A stretch of 64,000 nucleotides of DNA from Sterolibacterium denitrificans (GTDB lineage: Bacteria > Pseudomonadota > Gammaproteobacteria > Burkholderiales > Rhodocyclaceae), in NCBI RefSeq assembly GCF_900174485.1, contig NZ_LT837803.1:2867305-2931304 (forward strand). The letters run 5' to 3'. A program made the translations under genes and the position numbers. Positions 32,574-43,536 of this stretch are shown in pieces. The number at the start of each line of letters is the position of its first letter. Position 1 is the first letter of the stretch. The notes below the pieces were generated by a model. The model was not told the origin of the DNA. It worked only from the letters and a program-made list of their open reading frames with translations, and ran no database searches.

Positions 32574-33838
32574 AACCGATCGACGACATCACCGCCTACA
32601 TGGAAAATCTCGGCCGGGCGGCGCGCGCCGCTTCGCGCCTGACCGCTGCCGCCTCGACCGCCGCGAAGAATGCCGCGCTGCTCGAAATGGCGCGGCAGAT
32701 CCGCGCACAGCAGGACGCGCTGCTCGCCGCCAACGCCGCCGACCTCGCGGAGGCCAGGACCAACGGTCTCGACGCCGCGCTGATCGACCGCCTGACGCTG
32801 ACCGCCAAGAGCGTCGAAGCGATGGCGCAGGGACTCGAACAGGTCGCTCAGCTTCCCGATCCGGTCGGCGAAATCACCGACCTCAAGCGCCGGCCGAGCG
32901 GCATCCAGGTCGGCAAGATGCGCGTGCCGCTGGGGGTGATCGGCATCATCTACGAAGCCCGCCCCAACGTCACCGCCGATGCCGCGGCGCTGTGCCTGAA
33001 GTCGGGCAACGCCGCCATCCTGCGCGGCGGCAAGGAAGCGTTGCGCGCCAACCAGGCCATCGCCGCCTGCGTGCGCACCGGACTCAAGGCGGCCGGCCTG
33101 CCGGAAACCGCCGTGCAGGTGATCGAGACCACCGACCGCGCCGCCGTCGGCAGCCTCATCACCATGCCCGAATACGTCGATGTGATCGTGCCACGCGGCG
33201 GCAAGGGCCTGATCGAGCGCATCTCGAAGGAGGCGCGCGTGCCGGTGATCAAGCATCTCGACGGCAACTGCCATGTCTATGTCGATGAAGCGGCCGATCC
33301 CGAGAAGGCGCTGAATATCGTCGACAACGCCAAGACCCAGCGTTACGGCACCTGCAACACCGCCGAATCGCTGCTGGTGGCGCGCGCCGTCGCCACCACG
33401 CTGCTGCCGCGCATCGCGGCGATGCTGACGGCCAAGGGCGTCGAAATCCGCGGCTGCGCCGAGACGCGCGCGCTGCTGCCGAACGCCAAAGAGGCAACGG
33501 AACAGGACTGGTACGAGGAATATCTGGCACCCATCATTGCCGTGAAAGTCGTCGCCGGCCTCGACGAAGCCATCGAGCACATCAACCGCTATTCGTCACA
33601 GCACACCGAGGCCATCGTCAGCGAGAATTACACGCACGCCATGCGCTTCCTGCGCGAGGTGGATTCGAGCAGCGTGATGGTGAATGCCTCGACGCGCTTC
33701 GCCGACGGCTTCGAGTATGGCCTGGGCGCCGAAATCGGCATTTCCACCGACAAGATCCACGCGCGCGGCCCGGTCGGCCTCGACGGCCTCACGAGCCAGA
33801 AATGGATCGTGCTCGGCAATGGCGAAGTTCGCTCATGA
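32570..33838 (+). CDS. proA: Gamma-glutamyl phosphate reductase
   Basis: Reduces gamma-glutamyl phosphate to the semialdehyde in proline synthesis. The 422-residue aldehyde-dehydrogenase-superfamily protein has [36 protein letters not shown], and the catalytic Cys in [14 protein letters not shown]. The C-terminus is conserved ([15 protein letters not shown]). ATGA overlap with holA suggests coupling. proB is not in the window. Confidence 0.97.
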   Translation: MKPIDDITAYMENLGRAARAASRLTAAASTAAKNAALLEMARQIRAQQDALLAANAADLAEARTNGLDAALIDRLTLTAKSVEAMAQGLEQVAQLPDPVGEITDLKRRPSGIQVGKMRVPLGVIGIIYEARPNVTADAAALCLKSGNAAILRGGKEALRANQAIAACVRTGLKAAGLPETAVQVIETTDRAAVGSLITMPEYVDVIVPRGGKGLIERISKEARVPVIKHLDGNCHVYVDEAADPEKALNIVDNAKTQRYGTCNTAESLLVARAVATTLLPRIAAMLTAKGVEIRGCAETRALLPNAKEATEQDWYEEYLAPIIAVKVVAGLDEAIEHINRYSSQHTEAIVSENYTHAMRFLREVDSSSVMVNASTRFADGFEYGLGAEIGISTDKIHARGPVGLDGLTSQKWIVLGNGEVRS

Positions 33839-33890
33839 CCGTTTCGACGTCCATCATCCTTTTTTTCCACACGACTCCCAAGGAGGCTCC

Positions 33891-34463
33891 ATGAACAAGC
33901 TGCTCGTCACCCTGCTGTTCTGCATCGCCGGCCTGGCCCATGCCGCTGCCGACATCGCCGGCGTCAAATACGAAGACAAGACGAAACTCGACGCCGCCGA
34001 GCTGCAATTCAACGGCGCCGGCCTGCGTTCGAAGCTGTTCCTCAAGGTGTATGCGATCGGCCTGTACCTGCCGGAAAAGAAGACGGCGGCCGCCGACGTG
34101 CTCGCGCTGAGCGGCCCGAAGCGCCTGCACATCGTCACCTTGCGCGAACTGACCGCCGAACAATTTGCCGATGCGCTGGTCGGCGGCATCCGCAAGAACC
34201 ATACGGATGCCGAAATGGCGGCGCTGAAGGATCGCATCGAGGAATTTCGCCTGGCGATCCTCTCCGTCAAAACCACCGCCAAGGGCACGCTCGTCACCAT
34301 CGACTGGCTGCCGGAAAGCGGCACGCGCCTGAGCATCGACGGCAAGCCGCAGGGCAAGGACATCGCCGGCGCGGATTTTTACCGCGCCCTGCTGCAAATC
34401 TGGCTCGGCCAGAAACCGGCGCAGGATGACCTGAAGGATGCGCTGCTCGGCAAACCGCAGTAA
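33891..34463 (+). CDS. Secreted chalcone-isomerase-like protein
   Basis: A 190-residue protein with a cleavable signal (MNKLLVTLLFCIAGLAHAAA) and a chalcone-isomerase-like fold: FNGAGLRSKLFLKVYAIGLY, then LPEKKTAAADVL, and a conserved central part DFYRALLQIWLGQKP. Bacterial members are periplasmic, with no proven isomerase activity; they may bind fatty-acid-like ligands. A perfect AGGAGG precedes the ATG. It follows proA by 52 bp and could share its transcript. Confidence 0.82.
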   Translation: MNKLLVTLLFCIAGLAHAAADIAGVKYEDKTKLDAAELQFNGAGLRSKLFLKVYAIGLYLPEKKTAAADVLALSGPKRLHIVTLRELTAEQFADALVGGIRKNHTDAEMAALKDRIEEFRLAILSVKTTAKGTLVTIDWLPESGTRLSIDGKPQGKDIAGADFYRALLQIWLGQKPAQDDLKDALLGKPQ

Positions 34464-34549
34464 GGTCGCCAGGGACGACCACCCACGGCAATACCGGAAG
34501 ACGACATAATCACCAAACCGTCCCTTCGCCAAACAATCGAGCGCTTCCC

Positions 34550-35053
34550 ATGCTTCCCGGCCTTGAGCAACTGATCCTGCAATGCGCGCCCAACGTCGCG
34601 CCGACGACGATGATGGCCATCATCAAGGTCGAATCCGGCGGCAATCCGCTGGCGATCAACGTCAATGGCAAGAAACGCCTGGCTCGCCAGCCCGCCACGG
34701 CAGCAGAAGCATTGGCCTGGGCCGACTGGCTGATCGCCAAAGGCCACTCGGTGGACATGGGGCTGGCCCAGGTCAATTCACGTCATCTGCAACGTTTCGG
34801 CCTGACGCCGCAGCAACTGTTCGAGCCCTGCTACAACGTTGCTGCCGGCGCGCAGATCCTCAGCGAGAACTATGCCGACGCCAGCAGGAAATATGGCCTC
34901 GGACAACAAGCCCTGCGCGCCGCGATTTCCGCCTACAACACCGGCAACCATACGCGCGGCTTTACCAATGGCTATGTCCGCAAAGTCTCTGCCGCCGCCA
35001 GATCGTCCGCTTCCACCCGCCCCGAAGCCGTGCCGCGCCTGGTCAGCCGCTGA
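34550..35053 (+). CDS. Lytic transglycosylase-like protein (VirB1 type)
   Basis: A 167-residue SLT-like domain with the catalytic Glu in MAIIKVESGGNPLAIN, the second motif SVDMGLAQVNSRHLQRFGL, and AISAYNTGNHTRGFTNGYV. This pattern is that of VirB1 of type IV secretion systems, which cuts peptidoglycan locally. No signal peptide is visible at this start, and no other virB or tra gene is in the window. The ribosome site is weak. It may be exported by other means or be a remnant of an acquired system. Confidence 0.8.
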   Translation: MLPGLEQLILQCAPNVAPTTMMAIIKVESGGNPLAINVNGKKRLARQPATAAEALAWADWLIAKGHSVDMGLAQVNSRHLQRFGLTPQQLFEPCYNVAAGAQILSENYADASRKYGLGQQALRAAISAYNTGNHTRGFTNGYVRKVSAAARSSASTRPEAVPRLVSR

Positions 35054-35109
35054 CCGGGCCGGAGAGTCGAGAAGTCGAGAAGCAGGCGCATCAATGCATC
35101 GAGTCGGTT

Positions 35110-35127
35110 TTTGCTAACTTTGCTAAC
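35110..35127. repeat. Two exact 9-bp direct repeats upstream of the beta-barrel gene
   Basis: TTTGCTAAC occurs twice head to tail (35110-35118 and 35119-35127), 31 bp before the ATG. The position suits an activator site, or a promoter with TAACAT (35124-35129) as -10. Confidence 0.6.
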
Positions 35128-35157
35128 ATTACGGTTTCATCGTACCTGGAGCAGCAC

Positions 35158-35856
35158 ATGAAACGCACCCAACGCCTTGCCGCCAGCCTGATCGTGGTTT
35201 TTGCCGCCACCGCCGCCAGTTCGGCGCAGGCGCTGGAACTCAGCGAAGACATGTACCTGGTCGTCACCGTCGGCAAATCGATCAAGAAGCATACGCCGAT
35301 GCAGCTCGACAACAACGCCACCATGGTGAAGAGCGGCGTACCGGCCAGTGCCATCAGTTCCACACAAACTTCCGGCAAGAACGGCTACAAACTGCAGCTC
35401 GGCTATCAGCTCCACGAGAACTTTGCCGTCGAGGGCGGTTACGTCAATCTCGGCAAGACCGACTACCACGCCGACTACAGCTACAAGGGCCCCGGCCTGC
35501 TTCCCCCGACATATACCGGCACGGCCAGCCGCACCACCAAGATCAGCGGCTTCAACATCGTCGGCATCGCCAGCAACCCGATCAGCGAAGATCTCTCGGT
35601 CTTTGCCAAGGCCGGCGGCTTTTACGCCCAGGTCAAGACCGACAGCAGCAGCACCGGCGCCCATGCCGGCCTCGGCAACGGCGGCCTCGACAAGACCCGC
35701 TGGAGAGGGCTGATGGGGGTTGGCGCCAACTATCGCATCGATGAAGATTTCGGCATCCGCGCCGAATTCGAGCGCTACAACAAGCTGGGCGACAAAGCCA
35801 GCGTCGGCACCATCGACATCAACCTGATGTCACTGGGTCTGATCGGCAAGTTCTGA
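35158..35856 (+). CDS. Outer-membrane beta-barrel protein (OmpA/OmpW-like barrel)
   Basis: A 232-residue protein with a signal peptide ending SSAQALE, then alternating hydrophobic strands of an 8-stranded barrel (KLQLGYQLHENFAVEGGYV; GVGANYRIDEDFGIRAEFER) and a C-terminal strand ending in Phe (LGLIGKF), the outer-membrane insertion signal. There is no C-terminal peptidoglycan-binding OmpA domain. The start at 35158 follows CTGGAGCAGCAC. Its function cannot be read. It is followed by a strong terminator. Confidence 0.85.
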   Translation: MKRTQRLAASLIVVFAATAASSAQALELSEDMYLVVTVGKSIKKHTPMQLDNNATMVKSGVPASAISSTQTSGKNGYKLQLGYQLHENFAVEGGYVNLGKTDYHADYSYKGPGLLPPTYTGTASRTTKISGFNIVGIASNPISEDLSVFAKAGGFYAQVKTDSSSTGAHAGLGNGGLDKTRWRGLMGVGANYRIDEDFGIRAEFERYNKLGDKASVGTIDINLMSLGLIGKF

Positions 35857-35917
35857 ATTCTGAACCCGGAATCCGGCGGCCTCTCCTTTCTTCTGGCCCC
35901 TGGTTCTTCTCCCCAGC

Positions 35918-35955
35918 AAACCCGGTGCGGCAGATTGCCCACCGGGTTTTGTTTT
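35918..35955 (+). terminator. Rho-independent terminator after the beta-barrel gene
   Basis: AAACCCGGTG (35918-35927) pairs with CACCGGGTTT (35940-35949), with an inner GGCA/TGCC pair, followed by TTTTGTTTT. It ends the plus-strand transcript and abuts the stop codon of the convergent aminotransferase gene. Confidence 0.88.
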
Positions 35956-37148
35956 CAGGCAAGACTCGCTACCGCCGCCCGCATGCGCTCCAGCGCGATT
36001 GCCAGTTGCGCGCGCGGACAGGCGAAATTCAGCCGCACGAAATGTCTGGCCGGATTTTCCGGATGCGCCCTCCCGCCTGCCTGCGGCAGGGCAAAATCGG
36101 CCCCCGCCGACAGACCCACGCCAGCCGCCTCGAAGAAGCGCTGCGGCTCCGCGATGCCATGCCGGGTACACAGCTCGCCGGCATCGATCCATGCCAGGTA
36201 GGTCGCTTCGACAGGCGTCATGACCAGGCCGGGCATCCGGCTCACCGCCGCCTCGACCCGCTCGCGATTGCCGCGCAGATACTCGAGCAGGGCGGCATGC
36301 CAGTCGCCTGACGCGCCGTAGGCCGCTTCGCAGGCCGCCAACCCCAGCGCATTCACATGCGGCACGATGCCGCGCATGGCGGCGACAAAAGCCCGCCGCA
36401 GGCCGGCATCGGGAATCACCGCGAAAGCGCAGCCCAGCCCGGCGATGTTGTAGGCTTTCGACGGCGCCATCAAGGTGATGCTGCGGCGCGCGGCGGATTC
36501 GGACAGCATGGCGAACGGCCGATGCCGCCGCGCAGGATCGAGTATCAGATTGCAATGAATTTCGTCGGAGCAGACGACGAGATCATGCCGTTCGGCGAGC
36601 GCGGCGATCTCCCGCAGTTCCGCGTCATGCCAGGCACGGCCGACCGGATTGTGCGGATGGCAGAGCAAAAACAGCCGGGTGGCTGAATGCGCCGCCAGCG
36701 CCGCCGCGACTGCCGGAAAATCCCAGCGCCAGCCCCCAGCCTGCCGCACCAGCGGCACCGTCGCCAGTTCGCGTCCGGCCAGCCGCGGCGCACTGAGAAA
36801 CGGCGGATAGACCGGCGTGGCGCTGAACACGTCGCCGTCCACCGCGCGGCAGGCCAGATTGAGCCCGCTCACCAGTCCCGGCAGCCAGATCAGCCACTCG
36901 GGCTCGATCATCCAGTCGTATTCGCGCTGCAGATAATCCCGCAGCGTCGCGACCAGCCGGTCCGGCGCTTCGGCATAACCGAAACTCGCCCGCGCCACCC
37001 GCGCCTGCAGCGCCGCCACCACCGCCGGCGGCGCGGCGAAATCCATATCCGCCACCCACAGCGGCAGCACCTCGCGGCCGGCATAGCGATTCCATTTGAG
37101 CGAATCGCCCGCCCCCAGATCGGGCAACCGATCGAAATCGAACGTCAT
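35955..37148 (-). CDS. MalY/PatB-type PLP C-S lyase (cystathionine beta-lyase)
   Basis: Fold-type I aminotransferase-like enzyme of 397 residues. Features: WVADMDFAAPPAVVAALQAR at the N-terminus, LLCHPHNPVGRAW, VVCSDEIHCNLIL, and the PLP lysine in LMAPSKAYNIAGLGCAF. MalY/PatB members cleave cystathionine or cysteine to pyruvate, ammonia and a thiol. The position next to cysK in a sulfur block supports a C-S lyase. It lies 44 bp after cysK on the same strand. Confidence 0.88.
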   Translation of the reverse strand: MTFDFDRLPDLGAGDSLKWNRYAGREVLPLWVADMDFAAPPAVVAALQARVARASFGYAEAPDRLVATLRDYLQREYDWMIEPEWLIWLPGLVSGLNLACRAVDGDVFSATPVYPPFLSAPRLAGRELATVPLVRQAGGWRWDFPAVAAALAAHSATRLFLLCHPHNPVGRAWHDAELREIAALAERHDLVVCSDEIHCNLILDPARRHRPFAMLSESAARRSITLMAPSKAYNIAGLGCAFAVIPDAGLRRAFVAAMRGIVPHVNALGLAACEAAYGASGDWHAALLEYLRGNRERVEAAVSRMPGLVMTPVEATYLAWIDAGELCTRHGIAEPQRFFEAAGVGLSAGADFALPQAGGRAHPENPARHFVRLNFACPRAQLAIALERMRAAVASLA

Positions 37149-37191
37149 GGATACAAGAGGCGAGGCCGGGCCGGCCGACGCTTCTGCGCAA

Positions 37192-38124
37192 TCACACCTC
37201 GAGATGCTGGAACAGCGCCGTCGACAAATAGCGCTCGCCGCTCGAAGGCAGGACGACGACGATCAGCTTGCCCTTGCTCTCCGGGCGCCTGGCGACTTCG
37301 AGCGCGGCCCAGACCGCGGCCCCCGAGGAAATGCCGACCAGCAGCCCTTCCTCGGTGGCCATGCGGCGCGCCGTCTCGAACGCATGCTCGTTGGTCACGC
37401 GCACGACCTCGTCATACACCCCGGTATTCAGCACCGCCGGCACAAAACCGGCGCCCAGCCCCTGGAGCAGGTGCGGCCCGCGCTCACCGCCCGACAGAAC
37501 CGGGCTGCTGTCCGGCTCGACGGCAATCACCCGCACGCCCGGCTTGCGTTCCTTGAACAAGGCGCCCGCGCCGGTAATGGTGCCGCCGGTGCCGATGCCG
37601 GAAACGAAGATATCGACCTGGCCGTCGGTGTCGTTCCAGACTTCCTCGCCGGTGGTGCGGCGGTGGATCTCGGGATTGGCCGGGTTGTCGAACTGCTGCA
37701 TGATGACGTAGCGGGAATCGCTGGCGAGCAGTTCCTGCGCCTTCCTGATCGCACCCGGCATGCCTTCGGCCCCCGGCGTCTGGATCAGTTCGGCACCATA
37801 GGCCTTCAGCAGCAGCTTGCGCTCGCGGCTCATGGTATCGGGCATCACCACGGCGCACTTGTAGCCGCGGGCGGCGGCGACCATCGCCAGACCGATGCCG
37901 GTATTGCCGGAGGTGGCTTCGAGGATGATGCTGCCGGGCTTGAGCTGGCCGGATTTCTCGGCCGCATCGATCATCGCCAGGGCAATCCGGTCCTTGACGC
38001 TGCTGCCCGGATTGGCGAATTCGAGTTTGCAGACCACCGTCGCATCGATGCCGTCCGTGAGGCGGTTGAGTTTGACCAGCGGCGTGTTGCCGATCAGGTC
38101 GGTGACATTGTTGGCGATATTCAT
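37192..38124 (-). CDS. cysK: Cysteine synthase (O-acetylserine sulfhydrylase A)
   Basis: Makes cysteine from O-acetylserine and sulfide. The 310-residue PLP enzyme has [13 protein letters not shown], the PLP lysine in [14 protein letters not shown], the substrate loop [16 protein letters not shown], and the phosphate loop [13 protein letters not shown]. The start at 38124 has AGGAACC upstream; the longer open frame starting at 38235 is not conserved. It lies 142 bp downstream of the CysB-type gene. Confidence 0.96.
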   Translation of the reverse strand: MNIANNVTDLIGNTPLVKLNRLTDGIDATVVCKLEFANPGSSVKDRIALAMIDAAEKSGQLKPGSIILEATSGNTGIGLAMVAAARGYKCAVVMPDTMSRERKLLLKAYGAELIQTPGAEGMPGAIRKAQELLASDSRYVIMQQFDNPANPEIHRRTTGEEVWNDTDGQVDIFVSGIGTGGTITGAGALFKERKPGVRVIAVEPDSSPVLSGGERGPHLLQGLGAGFVPAVLNTGVYDEVVRVTNEHAFETARRMATEEGLLVGISSGAAVWAALEVARRPESKGKLIVVVLPSSGERYLSTALFQHLEV

Positions 38125-38208
38125 GATGAAGGTTCCTTTTGCCCGGAAATGACTGTTCGAGGCGCTCCTCGAAGCGCCATGCCGCTGCATTGCTGCGCGG
38201 CCCACGAT

Positions 38209-38224
38209 TGTAACCGTGTAACCG
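38209..38224. repeat. Two exact 8-bp repeats upstream of cysK
   Basis: TGTAACCG occurs twice in tandem about 85-100 bp before the cysK ATG. On the coding strand this reads CGGTTACA twice. It lies where an activator such as CysB could bind, but it resembles the other short tandem repeats of the window. Confidence 0.5.
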
Positions 38225-38266
38225 CGCGAGGGCATTGCGCAGCCATGGGCCGCAGGCTACTACCCG

Positions 38267-39189
38267 CTACAGAAAATCGGCCAGCGCCTCCTTCAGGCCT
38301 TCCTCGCTCACGCCCGGCGCCAGCATGGTAATGAAACGCCGGACATAATCGCGCAAGAACACGCCGCGATGCACCGCGAGCAGCGTGGTATTGCTGGCAA
38401 ACAGCGCATCGGCATCGAGCAGGCGCAGGCCGGCGTCCTTCGCCGGGTCGAAGGCCATCGAAGCAACGATGCCGACACCCAGCCCGATCTCGACATAGGT
38501 CTTGATGACGTCGGCATCGATGGCGGAAAGCACGACATCCACCTCCAGCCCAGCCGCCGCGAAGGCGCTGTCGATGTGCGAGCGCCCGGTGAAGCCTGCG
38601 TGGTAGGTAACGATCGGATGGGCCGCAAGCGCTTCCAGCGTCAGCGCGGGCAACTGCGTCAGGGGATGGCCCTGGGGCACGATCACGCCGTGGTGCCATG
38701 CATAGCAGGGCAGCGTGACGAGGCCGGGCACGTCGCCGAGGCCCTCGGTGGCGATGCCGATGTCGGCTTCGCCTGCCACCAGCATCTCGGCGATCTCGCG
38801 CGGGCTCGACTGATGCAGCGTCAGATGCACCTTGGGATAGCACGCCCTGAACTGCTTGATCACCGCAGGCAGCGCATAGCGCGCCTGCGTATGCGTGGTG
38901 GCGACGATCAGGTTGCCCTGCTCGCTGCTGGCAAACTGGTCGGCGATGCTGCGCAGGTTCTGCGCGCCGCGCAGGATGCCCTCGACCGTGGCGATCAGCT
39001 CCTCGCCTGGCCTGGTCAGGCCGATCAGGCGCTTGCCGCGCCGCACGAACAACTCGACGCCGAGCTCGTCTTCCAGATCCTTGATGTTCTTGCTGACGCC
39101 CGGCTGCGAGGTGTACAGCACATTGGCCACCTCGGTCAGGTTGAAGTTGCGCCGCACGGTCTCGCGGACGATGCGCAATTGCTGGAAGT

Positions 39190-39193
<4 letters not shown>
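38267..39193 (-). CDS. LysR-type sulfur regulator (CysB/Cbl)
   Basis: A 308-residue LysR-family regulator. The helix-turn-helix is near residues 16-45 ([20 protein letters not shown]), then the linker and effector domain with [16 protein letters not shown], a segment that in CysB contacts sulfate or acetylserine. CysB activates sulfate-assimilation genes under sulfur limitation; Cbl does so for sulfonates. Which it is cannot be told from sequence alone. It overlaps cysA by 4 bp, so the regulator is cotranscribed with the sulfate transporter it probably controls. Confidence 0.9.
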
Positions 39194-40334
<1,141 letters not shown>

Positions 40335-40338
<4 letters not shown>

Positions 40339-41237
40339 GGTCTTTCTTCCTGTGCTGTGTTGCGGGAATGCTCGCCAAAGCGCCATTCGACGAACTGCTT
40401 GGCCGCCAGCGTCACCAGCGCCAGCACGGCCAGCAGCGAAGCGACGGCGAAGGCGGCGGCGAAGTTGTATTCGTTGTAGAGAATCTCGACGTGCAGCGGC
40501 ATGGTGTTGGTCTGGCCGCGGATGTGGCCGGACACCACCGACACCGCGCCGAACTCGCCCATGGCGCGGGCATTACAGAGAATCACGCCGTAGAGCAGGC
40601 CCCACTTGACGTTGGGCAGCGTGACGCGCCACCAGGTCTGCCAGGCCGACGCGCCGAGCACGATGGCGGCCTCCTCTTCCTCGGTGCCCTGCGCCTGCAT
40701 CAGCGGAATCAGCTCGCGGGCGACGAAGGGAAAGGTGACGAAGATCGTCGCCAGCACGATGCCCGGCACGGCGAACAGAATCTGGATGTCATGCATCTGC
40801 AGCCACGGCCCGAACCAGCCCTGGGCGCCAAACAGCAGCACGTAGATCAACCCCGAGATCACCGGCGAAACGGCGAAGGGCAGATCGATCAAGGTCAACA
40901 GCACGCTCTTGCCGCGAAACTCGAACTTGGCGATGGCCCAGGCCGCCGCCACGCCGAACACCAGATTCGCCGGCACACTGATCGCCGCCGCGATCAGCGT
41001 CAGCTTGATCGCAGCCAGCGCATCCTCCTCGCGCAGCGCCTGCCAATACACGTCGACACCCTTGCGCAAGGCTTCGTGGAATACCGTCGCCAGCGGCAGG
41101 AACAGGAACAGGCCGAGAAACGCCAGCGCCGTGGCGATCAGCAGCCAGCGCACCAGCCGCGGCTCCTCGGTGGCATGGCGCAACGCCCGGGTGCCTGCGG
41201 CGGGCGCTGCGGATAAAGAAAGTGCGGCGGCGCTCAT
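40335..41237 (-). CDS. cysW: Sulfate ABC transporter permease CysW
   Basis: Inner-membrane permease of 300 residues with six membrane helices. It has [20 protein letters not shown], and the EAA coupling loop is in [20 protein letters not shown]. The start at 41237 gives a 4-bp overlap with cysT; the open frame continues upstream without conservation. CysW pairs with CysT in the CysUWA-Sbp importer. Confidence 0.95.
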
Positions 41238-42085
41238 GCGTCCTCCCGGGTGCGGCTGCCGCTCCACCATTGCAGCAGGTTGATGGCGAGCAGCAGCGCG
41301 AATGAAATCACCAGCATCACCACGGCAATCGCGGTGGCGCCGGCGTAATCGTATTGTTCGAGCTTGGTGATGATCAGCAACGGCGCGATCTCCGAGACCA
41401 GCGGCATGTTGCCGGCGATGAACACCACCGAGCCGTATTCGCCGATGGCGCGCGCGAACGCCAGTGCGAAACCGGTCAGCAGCGCCGGGGCGAGCGTCGG
41501 CAGGATCACGCGCCAGAAGGTCTGCCGCCGATTCGCGCCGAGGCTGGCGGCGGCTTCCTCCTGCTCCGCTTCGAGATCGTCGAGCACCGGCTGCACCGTG
41601 CGCACCACGTACGGCAGCCCGATGAAGATCAGCGCCAGCGTGATGCCCAGCGGCGTGAAGGCGATCTTGATGTCGTATGGCGCGAACAGCTTGCCGATCA
41701 CACCGTTGCCGGCGTAGATCGCCGTCAACGCGATACCGGCGACCGCCGTCGGCAAGGCGAACGGCAGATCGACGAAGGCGTCGACCAGCTTCTTGCCGAA
41801 GAAGTCGTAACGCGCGAGCACCCAGGCCACCAGCAGGCCGAACACGGCATTGACCAGCGCGGCAATCAGGGAAGCGCCGAAGGTCAGGCGCAGCGCGGCG
41901 AGCACGCGCGGCGTCGTCACCGCGGCGATGAAGCCGTCCCAGCCGAGTACCGCCGAATTGAAAAAAGCCGCCGACAGCGGGATCAGCACGATCAGGCCAA
42001 GATACAGCAGGGTGTAGCCCAGCGTCAGGCCGAAGCCGGGCAGCACGCTGTGGCGGGTGAGTAATGCTCGACGAATGGCGCTCAT
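41234..42085 (-). CDS. cysT: Sulfate ABC transporter permease CysT (CysU)
   Basis: Inner-membrane permease of 283 residues, starting with an N-terminal [20 protein letters not shown]. It has [20 protein letters not shown] and the EAA loop [24 protein letters not shown]. It is first of the cysT-W-A run and lies 155 bp after the sulfate-binding protein gene, a gap long enough for its own promoter. Confidence 0.95.
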   Translation of the reverse strand: MSAIRRALLTRHSVLPGFGLTLGYTLLYLGLIVLIPLSAAFFNSAVLGWDGFIAAVTTPRVLAALRLTFGASLIAALVNAVFGLLVAWVLARYDFFGKKLVDAFVDLPFALPTAVAGIALTAIYAGNGVIGKLFAPYDIKIAFTPLGITLALIFIGLPYVVRTVQPVLDDLEAEQEEAAASLGANRRQTFWRVILPTLAPALLTGFALAFARAIGEYGSVVFIAGNMPLVSEIAPLLIITKLEQYDYAGATAIAVVMLVISFALLLAINLLQWWSGSRTREDA

Positions 42086-42113
42086 GAAGAAGACGAAGCC
42101 TGTATATGAATTC

Positions 42114-42195
42114 GATTCGTTATGAATCGCGGCGAAGTATGTGGCGGCACGTCACAAGAGGGAAATACCGATTTCCCATTTGCTCATAACGGATC
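42114..42195. promoter_or_regulatory. Inverted pair of TCATAACGRATC motifs upstream of cysT
   Basis: GATTCGTTATGA (42114-42125) is the minus-strand form of TCATAACGAATC, and TCATAACGGATC lies on the plus strand at 42184-42195. The first copy is also inside a 6-bp inverted repeat (CGATTC-N5-GAATCG, 42113-42129). The pair sits in the 155-bp gap between the binding-protein gene and cysT, next to a CysB-type regulator gene. It is a candidate CysB/Cbl operator. Confidence 0.45.
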
Positions 42196-42240
42196 CGTAT
42201 AAGACCTGCCGCGCCGGTATCTTGCGCTGCGCACGCCGCT

Positions 42241-43254
42241 TCATCTGCTCGGCGTGTAAATCTGGTCGAAGGTGCCGCCGTCCTCGAAGTGGGCCTTCTG
42301 CGCCTTCTGCCAGCCGCCGAACACCTCGTCGATGCGGACGAGCTTGACATTGACGAACTGCCTGGCGAACCTGGCCGCGACCTTCGGATCGTTCGGACGG
42401 TAGTAGTGCTTCGCGGCGATCTCCTGGCCTTCGGGCGAGTAGAGATGCTCGAGATAGGCTTGCGCGACGGCGCGCGTGCCGTGCTTGTCGACGTTCTTGT
42501 CAACGAGGGTCACGGGCGGCTCGGCGAGGATGGAGAGCGAGGGCACGACGATCTCCAGCCTGTCCGGACCGAGCTCCCTGAGCGCGAGGAAGGCTTCGTT
42601 TTCCCACGAGATGAACACGTCGCCGATGCCGCGTTCGACGAAGGTGGTCGTCGAGCCGCGCGCGCCGGAATCGAGTACCGACACGTTAGCGTAGATTTTC
42701 CTGACGAAGTCCCTGGCCTTCTCGTCGTTGCCGCCGGGCTGCTTGAGCGCATAGGCCCAGGCGGCGAGGTAGTTCCAGCGCGCGCCGCCGGAGGTCTTGG
42801 GATTCGGCGTAACGACGCCGATGCCGGGCCTGGCCAGATCGTTCCAGTCCTTGATGTTCTTCGGGTTGCCCTTCCTGACGAGGAAGACGATGGTCGAGGT
42901 ATAGGGCGAGGAGTTGTATGGCAGACGCTTTTGCCAGTCGGGCGGGAAGAGCTTGGCTTTTTCGGCGATGGCGTCGATATCGTAGGCCAGCGCCAGCGTG
43001 ACGACGTCGGCTTCGAGGCCGTCGATCACCGCGCGCGCCTGCTTGCCGGCGCCGCCGTGCGATTGCCTGACATTCACCTTGCCGCCGGTCTTGTCCTGCC
43101 AGTGCTTGGCGAAAGCTGCGTTGAACTCCTTGTACAGCTCGCGGGTCGGGTCGTAGGAAACGTTGAGCAGCGTGGTCTGCGCAGCCACGGGAGCGCTCAA
43201 GGTCAGGAACAGGCCTGCGGTAACCAGCAAGCGGGAGAGGGCATTGCGAAACAT
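42241..43254 (-). CDS. sbp: Periplasmic sulfate-binding protein
   Basis: Captures sulfate for CysTWA. The 337-residue protein has a signal peptide ending SAPVAAQ, then the family start [40 protein letters not shown] in the sulfate-contacting region, and [20 protein letters not shown]. The start [10 protein letters not shown] at 43254 gives a proper signal peptide; upstream in-frame sequence is not protein-like. It is first in the operon sbp-cysT-W-A-cysB-type. Confidence 0.95.
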   Translation of the reverse strand: MFRNALSRLLVTAGLFLTLSAPVAAQTTLLNVSYDPTRELYKEFNAAFAKHWQDKTGGKVNVRQSHGGAGKQARAVIDGLEADVVTLALAYDIDAIAEKAKLFPPDWQKRLPYNSSPYTSTIVFLVRKGNPKNIKDWNDLARPGIGVVTPNPKTSGGARWNYLAAWAYALKQPGGNDEKARDFVRKIYANVSVLDSGARGSTTTFVERGIGDVFISWENEAFLALRELGPDRLEIVVPSLSILAEPPVTLVDKNVDKHGTRAVAQAYLEHLYSPEGQEIAAKHYYRPNDPKVAARFARQFVNVKLVRIDEVFGGWQKAQKAHFEDGGTFDQIYTPSR

Positions 43255-43335
43255 GAGACGCTCCTTCGAAAGTGATTGAAAACGGGCCCAGTGTATGAAA
43301 GGAGATTGCGCGTGAGAACGAAGCAATTCTTGGAT

Positions 43336-43359
43336 GGATATATCGCATGGTGTATATCC
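43336..43359. promoter_or_regulatory. Inverted repeat in the sbp/metY divergent region
   Basis: GGATATA (43336-43342) and TATATCC (43353-43359) form a 7-bp inverted repeat with a 10-bp spacer, 82 bp before the sbp start. The 282-bp divergent region otherwise shows no strong -35/-10 pair, only TATA-like words in this repeat. It could control sulfur uptake and metY together. Confidence 0.4.
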
Positions 43360-43475
43360 TCCCCGCGCCAGCGGCAAGGCGGAGCGGGACGTTTCCCGAA
43401 GCACCCGGCGGTGGCGCAGGCGCAGAGATGCCGGCAGCGCCCAACCCCATGCAAAGCCGCTAGAATTCCCGATCC

Positions 43476-43503
43476 ATACAGCCACAGGCTACAGGCCACC
43501 GGC
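43476..43503. repeat. Four-copy heptamer tandem repeat upstream of metY
   Basis: CATACAG, CCACAGG, CTACAGG and CCACCGG run in exact 7-bp register just upstream of the metY ribosome site. Two units match the TACAGG words in the hisB-hisH gap. Confidence 0.65.
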
Positions 43504-43536
43504 CGGCCGACCGCACCCAGCAACCCAGGAGACCGC

